Counted from the first letter of the stretch, positions 8,527 to 18,569 are shown. The stretch: DNA of 64,000 bases from 20CM-4-69-16 sp035637455 (GCA_035637455.1 DASPXE010000053.1:45455-109454), one strand, 5' to 3'. Notes: generated by a model not told the origin, from the letters alone. A program made the numbers and translations.

Positions 8527-11500
8527 AGGGCTTCGCCGCGCCGGCACCGTGCCACGAGCGGCGGGCCGTCGTCACGCTCGATCCCGAACTCGAGCAACAG
8601 GATGAACTGCTGCGCGGCCTCCTCGCAGCGGCCCGCCCGCAGCGCCGCGACCGCGAGAAACTCGTGGAGCTTCGACCAGCCAGCGCGACCCGCCACGGCC
8701 GCCCGCATCAGGCTGTCGGCGGTGCGCGGCGGCCCCTCCAGGGCGAAGCGCGTGAGCGCGTCCCCAAGCCATTCCCGGGGATAGGGGTGCCGCAAGGTGC
8801 CGCGCGCGGCGGCCAAGGCCGCCCGCGCGTCTGCCGCGGCCCGGGCCCAGTCCTTGGCTCGTGCCGCCACCACCGCGAGGCCGGCGCGCGCTTCCGCAGT
8901 GTCGGCACCCGCTGCGAGCGCCCCGGTCAACAGAGCCGCGGCCCGTGCGCCCTGTCCGCGCCGCGTCGCGACGAGCCCGGCGAGCAGCCACGCGCTGGGG
9001 TCGCGCCCCGTCCTCACGAGCCGCCCGAGCGCCGTGTCGGCGAGCGTCGAGTCGCCGAGCCCCAGCAAGATCGCGGCGGCGTTGATGGTCCAGAGCGGCT
9101 CGTCAGGGCGGGCCCGGCGGGCAGCGTCGATGTAGCGTAGGGCAGCGGGATCACCGCGCCGCACGGTGAGCGCCCTGGCGAACAGGAACGGCGACGCGCC
9201 GTCCGCGTCCTGGGTCGCGGCGCGGATCGCGACCAACGAGTCGAACACTCCCTCGGTACCCCGGCTGTCGAGAAAGCGACGCGCCGCGACGAACTCGAGC
9301 CTGGGCAGGTCGTCGCGATGCGCCACGCCGGGCCGCTTGAGCAGCTCGCTGACGCCCGCCGACCCGAGGAGCAGGTGGCCGAAGTAGTCGGCGGGTTGGT
9401 CCACGCCCAGATACTCGCGACCGAGCTCGCCGAGCGAGCCACGCGCGCCGACCAGCCGCCCCAGCCAAGCGCGGTCGTACGTGAGCGGACGCGCCGAGCC
9501 GAGTACCATCACGTCGCCCGGCGAGCTGAACCAGATTTCCACGTGCGGGAACACGGCGGCAAGGTTCCGCACGATGCCCACCACGACGGGCACCGGCAGC
9601 TGGTACAGCTGCACCCACTGGGAGAAGACGCCGCCCTCCGTGAGTCGCTCGCGCACGATCCGGAAGAACTCCGGCGTATAGAGGGTGGCGACGCCCGCAA
9701 GCCACGGGTTCGAGGGCTCGGAGACGATCACGTCGTAGCGTGCCCGGTCGATCTGGAGCGCGCTCCGCGCGTCGTCGACGACGACGGAGACCGTGGGCCG
9801 GGCGAGCACGGTGTCGTTCACATGCAGGAAGAACCGGCTCATATCCAGTACGGCGGGCTCGATCTCCAGCACGCGCACCCGCTCCATCCCGGGGACGGCT
9901 GCGAGCGCGTGCGTGGTGACGCCGCTACCATAGCCGATCACCAGGGCCGAGGTGGCGCCAGGTCGGGCCGCCACAGGGGCCATGCCGAGCAGGATTTCCG
10001 TGTCCATGTCGCCGTGGTCCGAGGCGTCGGCCTTGCCGTTGACCTTGAGCGTGCGGCCGGTTCCGCTCTCCCATACCGACACGGTGGCGTTCCAGCCCTC
10101 GCGGTACGCGAGCTGCCGGACGCCGCGGTGCTCGAGGAAGTCCTGCCGCGCAACGGCACTCATCGGCTGGCGGGCGTAGATGCTCGGGCCCAGATCGATG
10201 AGCCGCGTGCTCCAGCGCGGGGCGGCGAGGGCGACGGCGAGCCCCACGCTCGCGAGGCCGCCGGCGCCGAGCACCCGCAGCCGGAGACGGCGGTGCTGCT
10301 CGGAGCCTTCCGCGACGCGGCGCGCCACCAAGACCGCGAGCGTCAGGGCCGCGCTGGCGTTGATCGCCACACCGATGCGGAGCGTACGATCGGTGCCCAG
10401 CGTCACCACCAGCAGGAATCCCGTGAGCACGGCGCCCGCAATGCTGCCCAGGGTGTTGAGGGCGTACGCGCGCCCCACGTCGGCGCCGCGCGCCACGTCC
10501 CGGGAGGCCACGAGATCGGTGAGGAGAGGAAACGTCATCCCCATGCCGAGCGCCGGGATCAGCACCACCGCGCCGACGCCGAATCCCATGGCGAGGAGTC
10601 GTTCCGTCGCCCCCAGGGATTGTGTCTGGAACACGGCGATGATGTAGCGCGGCAGCAGGCCGAACACGACGAACAGCGCCCCGGCCCCGGCGGCGGTCAC
10701 GCCCTGCGCTAACGCGGCGTCCACCGCAGCCTCGGACGCGGGCGCGCGGCGCCGCGCCACGACGGCGCTGCCGACGCCGATCCCGAGCAGGAAAACGAGC
10801 AGCACCAGGGTAAAGGCGTAGGTCGAGCCGCCGACGATCATCACGAGCACCCGTGTCCAGGCGATCTCGTCGAGCAGCGAGGCGAACGCGGTGAGGGCAA
10901 GGAGGAGCAGGGCGACGGCGCGGAGCGAGGCGATGTGGTGCTCCTCGGGGCGCCCGGGGTCAGGGGGTGGCGCGGACGCCCGGGGATCGGGCAGGCGGAG
11001 CGCGCTCACACCGATGAGCAGGTTCACCAGCGCGGTGCCCCAGAGGCTCGCCCGGATGCCGACGTACTCGATGAGGAAGAACCCGGCGAGCGCCGTGCCC
11101 GCCACGGCACCGAGCGTGTTGAGGCCGTACAGGCGGCCCAACGACGGTTGCAACGCGGCGCGGTCCGCCCCCATGAACGCCCGCGTGAGCACGGGGAGCG
11201 TGCCGCCCATCAGGGTCGTGGGGACGAGCAGCACGAGCGCCGCGAGCCCGAAGCGCAGCGCGACGCTGGCGGTGCCGCTCAGCTGCCAGGCGCCCGCCGC
11301 GGCGACGTACAGCCGGTGCGCGAGCGCCAGGACGAGGGGCGAGACGAGGCCGAAGACCCCGATGGCGATCTCGAGTCCGCCGTACAGCGCCGCGGGGTGC
11401 GCGTGGCGGTCGGCGCGGCGGCCCAACAGCCACGCGCCCAGGCCGAGCCCGCCCATGTAGGCGGCGACGACGGTCGTCACCGACTGCACGGTGGAGCCGA

Positions 11501-11603
11501 ACGCCTGGTACAGGAGGCGCACCCAGAGGAGCTCGTACACGAGCCCGGTGGCGCCTGACAGAAGGAACAGGAGACTGTAAGCGCGGGCCGCGCTAGAACG
11601 CAT
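8523..11603 (-). CDS. Fused multi-pass membrane / spermidine synthase-like methyltransferase-fold protein with TPR tail
   Basis: 1026-residue three-part protein. Residues ~1-470 hold about 12-14 hydrophobic segments in an MFS-like arrangement (LLSGATGLVYELLWVRLLYQ at the start is typical of this fusion family). Residues ~490-760 form a spermidine-synthase-like Rossmann domain with the nucleotide loop VIGYGSGVTTHAL (about 556), acidic LEIEPAVLDMSR, and YDVIVSEPSNPW. The final ~230 residues are Ala-rich helical repeats like TPRs. Family members are annotated as fused MFS/spermidine synthase, but polyamine synthesis by such fusions is generally unproven, so the substrate is open. Its ATG lies inside the end of the E1 gene (11-nt overlap), so the two are probably co-transcribed and translationally coupled. 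Confidence 0.85.
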   Translation of the reverse strand: MRSSAARAYSLLFLLSGATGLVYELLWVRLLYQAFGSTVQSVTTVVAAYMGGLGLGAWLLGRRADRHAHPAALYGGLEIAIGVFGLVSPLVLALAHRLYVAAAGAWQLSGTASVALRFGLAALVLLVPTTLMGGTLPVLTRAFMGADRAALQPSLGRLYGLNTLGAVAGTALAGFFLIEYVGIRASLWGTALVNLLIGVSALRLPDPRASAPPPDPGRPEEHHIASLRAVALLLLALTAFASLLDEIAWTRVLVMIVGGSTYAFTLVLLVFLLGIGVGSAVVARRRAPASEAAVDAALAQGVTAAGAGALFVVFGLLPRYIIAVFQTQSLGATERLLAMGFGVGAVVLIPALGMGMTFPLLTDLVASRDVARGADVGRAYALNTLGSIAGAVLTGFLLVVTLGTDRTLRIGVAINASAALTLAVLVARRVAEGSEQHRRLRLRVLGAGGLASVGLAVALAAPRWSTRLIDLGPSIYARQPMSAVARQDFLEHRGVRQLAYREGWNATVSVWESGTGRTLKVNGKADASDHGDMDTEILLGMAPVAARPGATSALVIGYGSGVTTHALAAVPGMERVRVLEIEPAVLDMSRFFLHVNDTVLARPTVSVVVDDARSALQIDRARYDVIVSEPSNPWLAGVATLYTPEFFRIVRERLTEGGVFSQWVQLYQLPVPVVVGIVRNLAAVFPHVEIWFSSPGDVMVLGSARPLTYDRAWLGRLVGARGSLGELGREYLGVDQPADYFGHLLLGSAGVSELLKRPGVAHRDDLPRLEFVAARRFLDSRGTEGVFDSLVAIRAATQDADGASPFLFARALTVRRGDPAALRYIDAARRARPDEPLWTINAAAILLGLGDSTLADTALGRLVRTGRDPSAWLLAGLVATRRGQGARAAALLTGALAAGADTAEARAGLAVVAARAKDWARAAADARAALAAARGTLRHPYPREWLGDALTRFALEGPPRTADSLMRAAVAGRAGWSKLHEFLAVAALRAGRCEEAAQQFILLLEFGIERDDGPPLVARCRRGEAL

Positions 11604-13713
11604 GCAGCTCGCGCATCGCCTGCGCGAGATCCTCCACCTGCGGCAGGATGAAATCCTCGAGTGCGGGAGCGTAGCCGACGAAGGTGTCCGTCGACGCCAC
11701 GCGCTTCACCGGGGCGTCGAGCCAGGCGAAGCACTCGTCCGCGATCTTCGCGGCGATCTCGGCGCCGTAGCCCCAGGACAGCGCATCCTCGTAGGCCACG
11801 AGCACCCGGCTCGTCTTCTGCAGCGACGCGGCGATCGTGGCGAAGTCCAACGGCGAGAGGCTGCGCAGATCGATCACCTCGCTGCTCACGCCGTCCTTCT
11901 CCTCGAGCTCCTTGGCCGCGACGAGCGCGCGCTGCACCACGGCGCCGTACGTCACCACGGTCAGGTCCTTTCCCTCCTTGACGACCTTCGCCTTGCCGAA
12001 CGGGATCATGAAGTTCGGGCCGGGGTTCGGCGCCTTGTTGTAGGTCTGGCGGTAGAGGTGCTTGTGCTCGAGGAAGAGGACCGGGTCGTCGCAGCGGACG
12101 GCGGTGCGGAGCAGGCCGTTCGCGTCCAGCGCCGTGCTGGGACACACGACCCGCAGCCCCGGGATGGCGGTGAAGACGACGGCCCCCGTCTGCGAATGGT
12201 ACAGGGCGCCGCCCTTCAGGTAGCCACCGTAGGTCACACGCACGACGGCCGGGGCGCTGAACGCGTTGCTCGAGCGCCACCGCATCGTGGCGAGCTCGTT
12301 GCGGAGCTGGTGGTAGGCGGGCCAGATGTAGTCGAAGAACTGGATCTCGACGACCGGCTTGAGCCCGCGGGTCGCGAGCCCGATCGCCCGGCCCACGATG
12401 TTCGCCTCGGCGAGTGGCGAGTTGTACACGCGCTCGCCCCCGAACTGGCGCTGCAGGCCCCAGGTGACCTTGAAGACCCCGCCCTTCCCCTTCACTTCCT
12501 TAAGGTTTTGCTCGCGGCTGGCGTCGGCCACGTCCTCGCCGAACACGACGATGCGCGGGTCCCGCGCCATCTCGTCCTTGAGGCATGCATTGAGCAGATC
12601 CACCATCGTGGTGGGATCGCCCGCGAACTGGGGGTCATCCTCGGTGTCGAACTGCTCGGAGGTCGGGTCGACGTCCGGAGAGTACACGTAGCGCAGCGCC
12701 GATTCCGGTTGCGGCTGGGGGGAGGCGAGCGCCATGTCGGCCGCAACGTCGACTTCCTCCTCCACCTGCCGCCGGATCTGCTCGATCTCCGCCTCGGTGG
12801 CGACGCCGTCGGCGATCAGCCGCTTGGGAAAGGTGAGCGTGCAATCGCGTTTGGCTTCTTCCTCGCGCTCCCGCGGGGGCTTATACAGGACCTCGTCGTC
12901 CGAGAGCGAGTGCGAGTAGGGCCGGATGACGTGCGCATGGACGAGCGCGGGGCCCTTGCGCTGGCGGCAGTATTCGGCTGCCCGCACGAGCACCTCATAG
13001 GAAGCGACCGGGTCGCAGCCGTCCACCTCCTCGACCAGCAGATCGGGGAAATTGCGGACCAGCTTCGACACCGAGCCGCCCGCGGTTTGCACCTCGACCG
13101 GCACCGAGATCGCGTACTTGTTGTCCTCGACGAGGAACAGCACCGGCAGCTTGAGGTTGGACGCGGTGTTGAGCGCCTCCCAGAATTCGCCCTCGCTCGT
13201 CGTACCGTCGCCGATCGAGACGTAGACCAGCTCGTCGCCCTGGATCGGCTTGTCGGTGATGTCAGCGATGCGGGCGTAGCGTAGCCACGCTTCGGCGCAC
13301 CCCACCGCCTGCAGCAGCTGGGTGCCCGTCGGGCTCGACTGGCTGACGATGTTGAGCGCCTTGTGGCCCCAATGGGACGGCATCTGTCGGCCACCCGAGT
13401 TGGGATCCTCCGCCGCCCCCACCGCCGAGAGCAGCATCTCCGTCGGGGTCATGCCGAGCGTGAGGCAGAGCGCGCGATCGCGATAGTACGGATAGAACCA
13501 GTCGTAGGCGGGGCGGAGCACTCTCCCTGCCGCGGCGAGCACAGCTTCGTGGCCGGCGCCCGAGATCTGGAAGAAGATCTTGTTCTGCCGCTTGAGCTGG
13601 ATCTCCTTGTCGTCGAGCCGGCGAGAGAGCAGCATCAGCCGGCAGATATCGAGGAGATCCGCTTTCGAGAGGACCTTAGCGGCCTTGGCTCTGGGGTGGG
13701 TCCGGGTCGCCAT
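11593..13713 (-). CDS. 2-oxoacid dehydrogenase E1, fused alpha and beta subunits
   Basis: Thiamine-diphosphate-dependent E1 of a branched-chain 2-oxoacid or pyruvate dehydrogenase complex, 706 residues. The alpha half shows the ThDP motif from GDGTTSEGEFWEAL (about residue 166) to EDNKYAIS, and the flexible loop YSHSLSDDE that is a phosphorylation site in mitochondrial homologues. The beta half starts near residue 360 (LNACLKDEMARDPRIVVFGEDVA) and includes RVYNSPLAEANIVG and SSEVIDLRSLSPLD. The fusion in one chain is the form seen in several phyla lacking separate PdhA/PdhB or BkdA genes. No E2 or E3 gene lies in the window, so the physiological substrate (branched-chain 2-oxoacids most likely) is inference. 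It overlaps the next gene by 11 nt. Confidence 0.93.
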   Translation of the reverse strand: MATRTHPRAKAAKVLSKADLLDICRLMLLSRRLDDKEIQLKRQNKIFFQISGAGHEAVLAAAGRVLRPAYDWFYPYYRDRALCLTLGMTPTEMLLSAVGAAEDPNSGGRQMPSHWGHKALNIVSQSSPTGTQLLQAVGCAEAWLRYARIADITDKPIQGDELVYVSIGDGTTSEGEFWEALNTASNLKLPVLFLVEDNKYAISVPVEVQTAGGSVSKLVRNFPDLLVEEVDGCDPVASYEVLVRAAEYCRQRKGPALVHAHVIRPYSHSLSDDEVLYKPPREREEEAKRDCTLTFPKRLIADGVATEAEIEQIRRQVEEEVDVAADMALASPQPQPESALRYVYSPDVDPTSEQFDTEDDPQFAGDPTTMVDLLNACLKDEMARDPRIVVFGEDVADASREQNLKEVKGKGGVFKVTWGLQRQFGGERVYNSPLAEANIVGRAIGLATRGLKPVVEIQFFDYIWPAYHQLRNELATMRWRSSNAFSAPAVVRVTYGGYLKGGALYHSQTGAVVFTAIPGLRVVCPSTALDANGLLRTAVRCDDPVLFLEHKHLYRQTYNKAPNPGPNFMIPFGKAKVVKEGKDLTVVTYGAVVQRALVAAKELEEKDGVSSEVIDLRSLSPLDFATIAASLQKTSRVLVAYEDALSWGYGAEIAAKIADECFAWLDAPVKRVASTDTFVGYAPALEDFILPQVEDLAQAMRELHAF

Positions 13714-13750
13714 GGGGTGAAAGATAGCGCCCCCACGGCATCCGCACGAC

Positions 13751-16081
13751 TCACCACCGCTCCGTCTTCACGTCCGCCAGAACCCCGTGCAGGTCATTGA
13801 ACAGGACGTCTTTCGGCTCCGCGGGAAGGAGCGGACTTTGGTACTCCGTCTGATCCCCCCGGACCCCGATGCGGAAGTGTGCAAACCGGTTGTTCCCCAG
13901 GTCCGCCGAAACGAGAACGAACATCTGGAAGTCGCCCGGTACGTGCTCCTGCGTCACCCGGAGGCGGATCGTGTACTTCCCGCCCGCGGCGGGTTGGCTG
14001 GTCCACGCCACGTGGTAGGTGGGAATGGCCGTGCCCTTCACCCACTCGTCGAAGAACCAGTCCATCGGAACGCCGGCGTGACGCTCGACGACACTTCGAA
14101 AGTCGTCGGTGGTCGCTGGCTTCCCCCGGTACGATTGATAGAAGTCGCGCATGGTCTCGAGGAAGCGATCCTGCTTCATCGTGCTGAGGTCGAGCATCAA
14201 GATGCGCAGCATGTGAAAGACCCAGGCGCCCTTCTCGTAGATCACCACGTCGTACCCGCGTCGCACGCTCGGCGTAGCGTTGCGGTAGCCGATCCAGATC
14301 GGGCCCGCATCGTCCTTTTCGTCCTTGATGTCGGCCTTGTACTGGTCGAGAAACTTGAAGTACTCGTCGTTGCGCTTGCGCTCGCTCTGGAGATACCAGA
14401 GGGCGGAAAACGAGGCCAGCCCCTCGCTCAACCAGGCGTCGCGATACGAGCCTGGTTGGACGCCGTTGCCCCACCACTGATGGGCGACCTCGTGCGCTCG
14501 AAAGAATTCGTCGAAGCCGTCGAGCGAGGTGTTCTGGAAGGTCGACCAGGACAGATCGATCATTCCGGGAAAAGATACGCCCTCATCGTACGGGATCTCC
14601 GTGACGTAGAAATGACTGTAGGAGCACTCGCCAAACAGATTCGTGAACAGCTTCAGGCTGTTCGAGACATCCGCCGCGACGTTCTCTCGCATGCGCTTCT
14701 GCTGCGGGATCATGTAGCCCCGCGCCATGAGCTCCCGCGCGAGTTGGCGATGCGCGTCCTCGGAGAGGAGCACATCCAGCGCGGGCGCGTCCGGTTGCGC
14801 CACGTGGTAGTTCTCGAACACGCCGAGGTTGAACGTGGCGAAGGGCGTCGGGAGGCGCGTGACCCAGTGCGTCGTCAGCACCTTGTCTGCCGCCGTGGAG
14901 TCGGTGCGCTCGCCCACGCTGACGAGCGGATACCAGGTGGGGCTGTGATACGTGAGGTCGAACGTTGCGAGGTTCTTGCCCTGCCGGTTCACGGGATACC
15001 ACGACGCACCCGGATCGATGAAAAACCAGTCGCCATGCCGATCGATCAAGCCCCCGGCAGCGCTGTGATAGAACAGCCTCAGCGCCGCGGAGTCGCCCGC
15101 CTGCAGCCGACGACCTGCCCGCACCCACAGGTCGTCGCTCTCCTTGGCCTTGAACACGGGGGCGGGCTCCCCGGTACTCCAACGCGCCGAGTCCACCAGC
15201 AGCTTCGGGTGAAGCCCGAACAAGAGCCACGGTCCCACGGGCTCGACGGCCGTCAGGGACAGGGTGACGTTCGCGGCGAAATCGAGGTTCGCACCCGCCG
15301 TCGGCGTGAGCTGAACCTCCATGCGGTAACTCGGCACGCCGAGCCGCTCGCGATACACCCAGGACCCGCCCGTGCCCCTTAAGGGACGCTGCAGTGGAGA
15401 CTGCGTGACGACGGCCCAACTGCTCCCCCAGCGGAGGCGGCTCACCGGACGGTACAGCTGCACCGCCTCACTCACCTCCGGGTTGATCTGGAAGAGAACC
15501 GGCCCACCCTGAGCGCGCTCCACGCGCGCCAGGAAGAACCCGGTCGGCTCGCCGCTGAGCAGCGGGCCGATCACATCGCTGCTGAACGACCCATCGTTGC
15601 TTCCCTTGAGGGTGCCGACCAGGTCGCGCACGTGGTCGCCGACCTCCCCGGGAATCTCGGCCTGCCGGAACGCGAGCGCGCCGAGTTGATCGACCGTCGA
15701 GTCCGAGAAGATCAGGATCGCTTCGGTGAGGATATCGTCAAGAGCGGGAGATCCAGCGAAGCGCTGGAGCTCGGCGCGCTCGGCGGGAGGGTCCGGCGCG
15801 AAGCTGGACCGGCCCTCGCCCCGAAACAGCGCGCCCACCGTCCGGCCGCCGACGGGCGTGAGCAGATACAGCGTGCCGCGCTCCAGGGTGAGCCGGCCGA
15901 CGTCACGGCGGAGGACGAGGTGACTGACCTCAGCCACGCGCCCGGGCAGCGGCGCGAGGTTGCTGACCTCTTGGTACCGCTCCAGGTAGGTCGCGGCCGG
16001 GGAATGCCCATCGGACGCCGAGTTCTGGCCGAGGAGGCGAGCGGGAACGAGCACGAGCGCCAAAAGGGAAAGACGGGTCAT
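13751..16081 (-). CDS. Exported M1-family metallopeptidase (aminopeptidase N-like)
   Basis: 776-residue zinc peptidase with signal peptide MTRLSLLALVLVPARLLGQ, hence periplasmic or secreted. The gluzincin motif HEVAHQWWGN (about residue 529) is followed 18 residues later by the third zinc ligand Glu in WLSEGLASF, the exact HEXXH-X18-E spacing of family M1. A beta-rich N-terminal region of ~480 residues precedes the catalytic domain, as in M1 enzymes. The canonical GAMEN exopeptidase motif is replaced by a GMIDLSWSTF-like stretch, so strict aminopeptidase specificity is uncertain. It is divergent from the flavin reductase gene with only 45 bp between the starts. Confidence 0.9.
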   Translation of the reverse strand: MTRLSLLALVLVPARLLGQNSASDGHSPAATYLERYQEVSNLAPLPGRVAEVSHLVLRRDVGRLTLERGTLYLLTPVGGRTVGALFRGEGRSSFAPDPPAERAELQRFAGSPALDDILTEAILIFSDSTVDQLGALAFRQAEIPGEVGDHVRDLVGTLKGSNDGSFSSDVIGPLLSGEPTGFFLARVERAQGGPVLFQINPEVSEAVQLYRPVSRLRWGSSWAVVTQSPLQRPLRGTGGSWVYRERLGVPSYRMEVQLTPTAGANLDFAANVTLSLTAVEPVGPWLLFGLHPKLLVDSARWSTGEPAPVFKAKESDDLWVRAGRRLQAGDSAALRLFYHSAAGGLIDRHGDWFFIDPGASWYPVNRQGKNLATFDLTYHSPTWYPLVSVGERTDSTAADKVLTTHWVTRLPTPFATFNLGVFENYHVAQPDAPALDVLLSEDAHRQLARELMARGYMIPQQKRMRENVAADVSNSLKLFTNLFGECSYSHFYVTEIPYDEGVSFPGMIDLSWSTFQNTSLDGFDEFFRAHEVAHQWWGNGVQPGSYRDAWLSEGLASFSALWYLQSERKRNDEYFKFLDQYKADIKDEKDDAGPIWIGYRNATPSVRRGYDVVIYEKGAWVFHMLRILMLDLSTMKQDRFLETMRDFYQSYRGKPATTDDFRSVVERHAGVPMDWFFDEWVKGTAIPTYHVAWTSQPAAGGKYTIRLRVTQEHVPGDFQMFVLVSADLGNNRFAHFRIGVRGDQTEYQSPLLPAEPKDVLFNDLHGVLADVKTERW

Positions 16082-16083
16082 GA

Positions 16084-16097
16084 CGCCAAACTTGGCG
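16084..16097. promoter_or_regulatory. Short dyad between divergent starts
   Basis: CGCCAA-AC-TTGGCG is a perfect 6-bp inverted repeat starting 2 nt upstream of the M1 peptidase start and 29 nt before the flavin reductase start. It is placed like an operator or a 5' hairpin; no matching regulator is known. Confidence 0.25.
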
Positions 16098-16126
16098 CGC
16101 CGTTGGCCCGGGTCAATATTTCACCC

Positions 16127-16609
16127 ATGGATGAAGCGGCGAAGAAAACGGTCCTCCGGCACTTCCCCTACGGGCTCTACGCCCTCACGGTCAAGCACGG
16201 CGGCGAGGAGCACGGCATGACCGCCAACTGGATCACGCAGGCGTCCTTTGAGCCCCCGATGGTGGTCGTGGCCGTGGAGAACACGTCGAAGACGATCGGC
16301 ATGATTCGCGACGCCCACCACTTCGCAGTCAATGTTTTCCTGCAAGGGCAGCGCGAGCTTGCTGGGAAACTGGGTCGCTCCTCCGCCAACACGCCGGAGA
16401 AGCTCAAGGGGATTAAGACGAAGCCGGGGCCTGTCTCTGGTGCGCCGATCCTCGCCGAGGCGCTGGGCTGGATCGAGTGTCGCGTCGTCGCAACGCTCCC
16501 GGCTGGCGATCACACGCTGGTGCTCGGCGAAGTACTCGAGGCAGGCGTGGAGCACGACGGCGGCCAGGCGCTGACCCTACAGGAGGCGGGCTTCAAGTAC
16601 TCGGGCTAG
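16127..16609 (+). CDS. Flavin reductase-like, FMN-binding protein
   Basis: 160-residue protein of the flavin-reductase-like split-barrel family: FPYGLYALTVKHGGEEHGMTANW, then WITQASFEPPMVVVAV, HFAVNVF and the conserved end GWIECRV...GDHTLVLGEVL. Family members reduce FMN or FAD with NAD(P)H or serve as the flavin-supplying partner of monooxygenases. No monooxygenase partner is adjacent, so its role is unassigned. The ATG at 16127 is preferred because the homologous domain starts immediately after it; the frame is open far upstream but antisense to the M1 gene. The last 4 nt overlap the convergent amidohydrolase gene. Confidence 0.88.
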   Translation: MDEAAKKTVLRHFPYGLYALTVKHGGEEHGMTANWITQASFEPPMVVVAVENTSKTIGMIRDAHHFAVNVFLQGQRELAGKLGRSSANTPEKLKGIKTKPGPVSGAPILAEALGWIECRVVATLPAGDHTLVLGEVLEAGVEHDGGQALTLQEAGFKYSG

Positions 16610-18261
16610 GGCCTTTCGTACACCACTTTCCCACCCACGATCGTGACCGCCACTCGGGCCGTGCTGATCGACTCCGGCGGCATCGTGAACAGATTGCGGT
16701 CGATCACCACCACGTCCGCGTCGTAGCCGGGAGCGAGCGCGCCCCGCGTCTTGTCGTCGAAGGTCGCATAGGCATTCCCCGCGGTATAAGCGCGCAGCGC
16801 CTCGCCCACGGTGATCCTCTGCTCGGGCACCCACCCGCCTGGATTCTTGCCGTCGAGCGTGCGGCGCGTGACCGCGGCATAAACACCGGCGATCGGGTCG
16901 AGCGGCGCGACGGTCCAATCGGACCCGAACGCGAGCTTCGCCCCGGTGTCCAGCAGCGTGCGGAACGCATAGGTCGTCCTGATGCGGACCGGGCCGATGC
17001 GCTTCTCGACCCAACGGCCGTCGTCGATGGCATGATAGGGCTGCATCGACGGAATCACGCCGAGCACGCCGAATACGGGGATTTCCTGCGGCCGCAGGTG
17101 CTGGGCGTGCTCCACTCGGAACCGGCGGTCCCGCGGCCCGTGCGCCTTGGTCACGCTGTCGTAGATCGACAGGATGAGCGCATTGGCGCGGTCGCCGATG
17201 GCGTGCACCGCCACCTGCAACCCCGCCGAGTCGGCGTTGCCGATCCACGTGGCGAGGTCCTGAGGCGGGTGCTGCAGCAGGCCGGCATAGCCCGTCGAGT
17301 CGGCGTACGGCTCGAAGAAGGCGGCGGTGCGCGAGCCTGCGGAGCCGTCCGCGAAGCCCTTCAGCCCGCCGATCCGGACCCAGGCGTCCCCCGCGCCCGT
17401 GCGCCGGATCGTGTCCGCGACGGCGCGCCACTCCTCGAGGGGCAAGTACAACGCCACGCGCAGGGTGAGGCGGCCCGCTTTTTCCAGGCGGCGGTAGGTC
17501 GCCAGGTCCGCCCAGGACGCCGCCATGTGCGCGGTCGCGGTGACGCCGAGTGACGCGGCGTGAGCGAGCGCGCGCGCCAGCGCCGAGTCGCGCTGCTCGG
17601 GAGACGGGTCAGGCTCGGCCCGACCGATGAGATCGAGCGCCTGGTCCTTGAAGATCCCGATGGGCGCGCCCGTCTTCGGGTCGCGCAGGATCTCGCCGCC
17701 CGCCGGCGTGGGGGTGTCCTTGGTAATGGCGGCGGCTTTCATGGCGGCGGCGTTCGCGAGCGCCTCGTGCCCGTCCAGCCGGCTGACGAAGACGGGATTG
17801 CTGGGCGTCACCGAATCGATCCATTCGTGCCGCGGCAGCGGCTGGCCCGGCCAGAGGGTGTGGTCCCAATCGCCGCCGGTGATCCATTCCCCGGGCTTGA
17901 GGGTTCGCGTGTACTCCCGGAGACGCCGGACGAATTCCTGGGGCGTCGCGGCGTTCCGCAAATCGACCGACGCAAGCTGGAACCCGCCGCCGATGAAGTG
18001 CGTGTGGCCGTCGGCGAGACCGGGGATCACCAGGCCGCCGTCCGCGCGGATCACCTGGGTGTGGGAGCCGAGGTAGCGGGCGATCGCGGCCGAGTCACCG
18101 ACGGCGAGGATCTTGCCCGCGGCGATCGCCACGGCGCCCGGCTGCGCCGCGCCGGAGGAGAGGCCGGTCCACACCATGCCGCCGCGGATGACGATGTCCG
18201 CCGCCCGGCCGCAAGCGGCGAGCGGAAGGCACAACAGTCCCACCCAAGAGTGTCGGCGCAT
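16606..18261 (-). CDS. Lipoprotein amidohydrolase (YtcJ/amidohydrolase_3 family)
   Basis: 551-residue metal-dependent hydrolase of the amidohydrolase superfamily. The N-terminus (MRRHSWVGLLCLPLAACGR) is a lipoprotein signal with the lipobox LAAC, so the enzyme is probably membrane-anchored on the periplasmic side. The metal-binding motif GLADGHTHFIGGG follows the first beta sandwich, and later metal ligands lie in QVAVHAIGDRAN and FRVEHAQHLRP; FGSDWTVAPLDP carries the C-terminal Asp. YtcJ-type proteins are poorly characterised; N-substituted amide hydrolysis is the family guess. It is followed upstream by a small gene on the same strand (9-bp gap), probably one operon. Confidence 0.88.
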   Translation of the reverse strand: MRRHSWVGLLCLPLAACGRAADIVIRGGMVWTGLSSGAAQPGAVAIAAGKILAVGDSAAIARYLGSHTQVIRADGGLVIPGLADGHTHFIGGGFQLASVDLRNAATPQEFVRRLREYTRTLKPGEWITGGDWDHTLWPGQPLPRHEWIDSVTPSNPVFVSRLDGHEALANAAAMKAAAITKDTPTPAGGEILRDPKTGAPIGIFKDQALDLIGRAEPDPSPEQRDSALARALAHAASLGVTATAHMAASWADLATYRRLEKAGRLTLRVALYLPLEEWRAVADTIRRTGAGDAWVRIGGLKGFADGSAGSRTAAFFEPYADSTGYAGLLQHPPQDLATWIGNADSAGLQVAVHAIGDRANALILSIYDSVTKAHGPRDRRFRVEHAQHLRPQEIPVFGVLGVIPSMQPYHAIDDGRWVEKRIGPVRIRTTYAFRTLLDTGAKLAFGSDWTVAPLDPIAGVYAAVTRRTLDGKNPGGWVPEQRITVGEALRAYTAGNAYATFDDKTRGALAPGYDADVVVIDRNLFTMPPESISTARVAVTIVGGKVVYERP

Positions 18262-18270
18262 GCGGTTCCC

Positions 18271-18543
18271 TCAGCGGAGTTTGGTGATGCGGCGGATCGT
18301 CTCCAACGCGGCGACGGGGTCGGCCCCGGCGCTCTTCCCGGCGCTTCCATCAGCCACGGCGGGCGGGACGGCGAGGGCGTCGCGGATGTCGAGCAGCACC
18401 TCGAGCAGGAGCTGCTCGCGCTGGTAGGCGGCGTCGACATCGGCCATCCGCGTCTGGTCGCCGGCGGCCTTCGCACGGTCGTAGGCTTCGCGGTAGATCG
18501 ATTCGAGATTGCCGAGGATCCGCTCACGGGGCCGTGGACTCAT
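18271..18543 (-). CDS. Small helical protein, unknown
   Basis: 90-residue protein without a recognised family. The first ~55 residues (RERILGNLESIYREAYDRAKA, then DVDAAYQREQLLLEVLLDIRD) have the heptad-like spacing of an alpha-helical hairpin or coiled coil; the middle is a Ala/Gly/Pro linker and the end a short basic helix. No signal peptide. It is located 9 bp upstream of the lipoprotein amidohydrolase on the same strand and divergent from the PfpI-like gene with 26 bp between starts. Coding is supported by high third-position GC and by tight placement, not by a known domain. Confidence 0.6.
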   Translation of the reverse strand: MSPRPRERILGNLESIYREAYDRAKAAGDQTRMADVDAAYQREQLLLEVLLDIRDALAVPPAVADGSAGKSAGADPVAALETIRRITKLR

Positions 18544-18569
18544 GGCGGGGAAAGATATAGCTTGGCGAC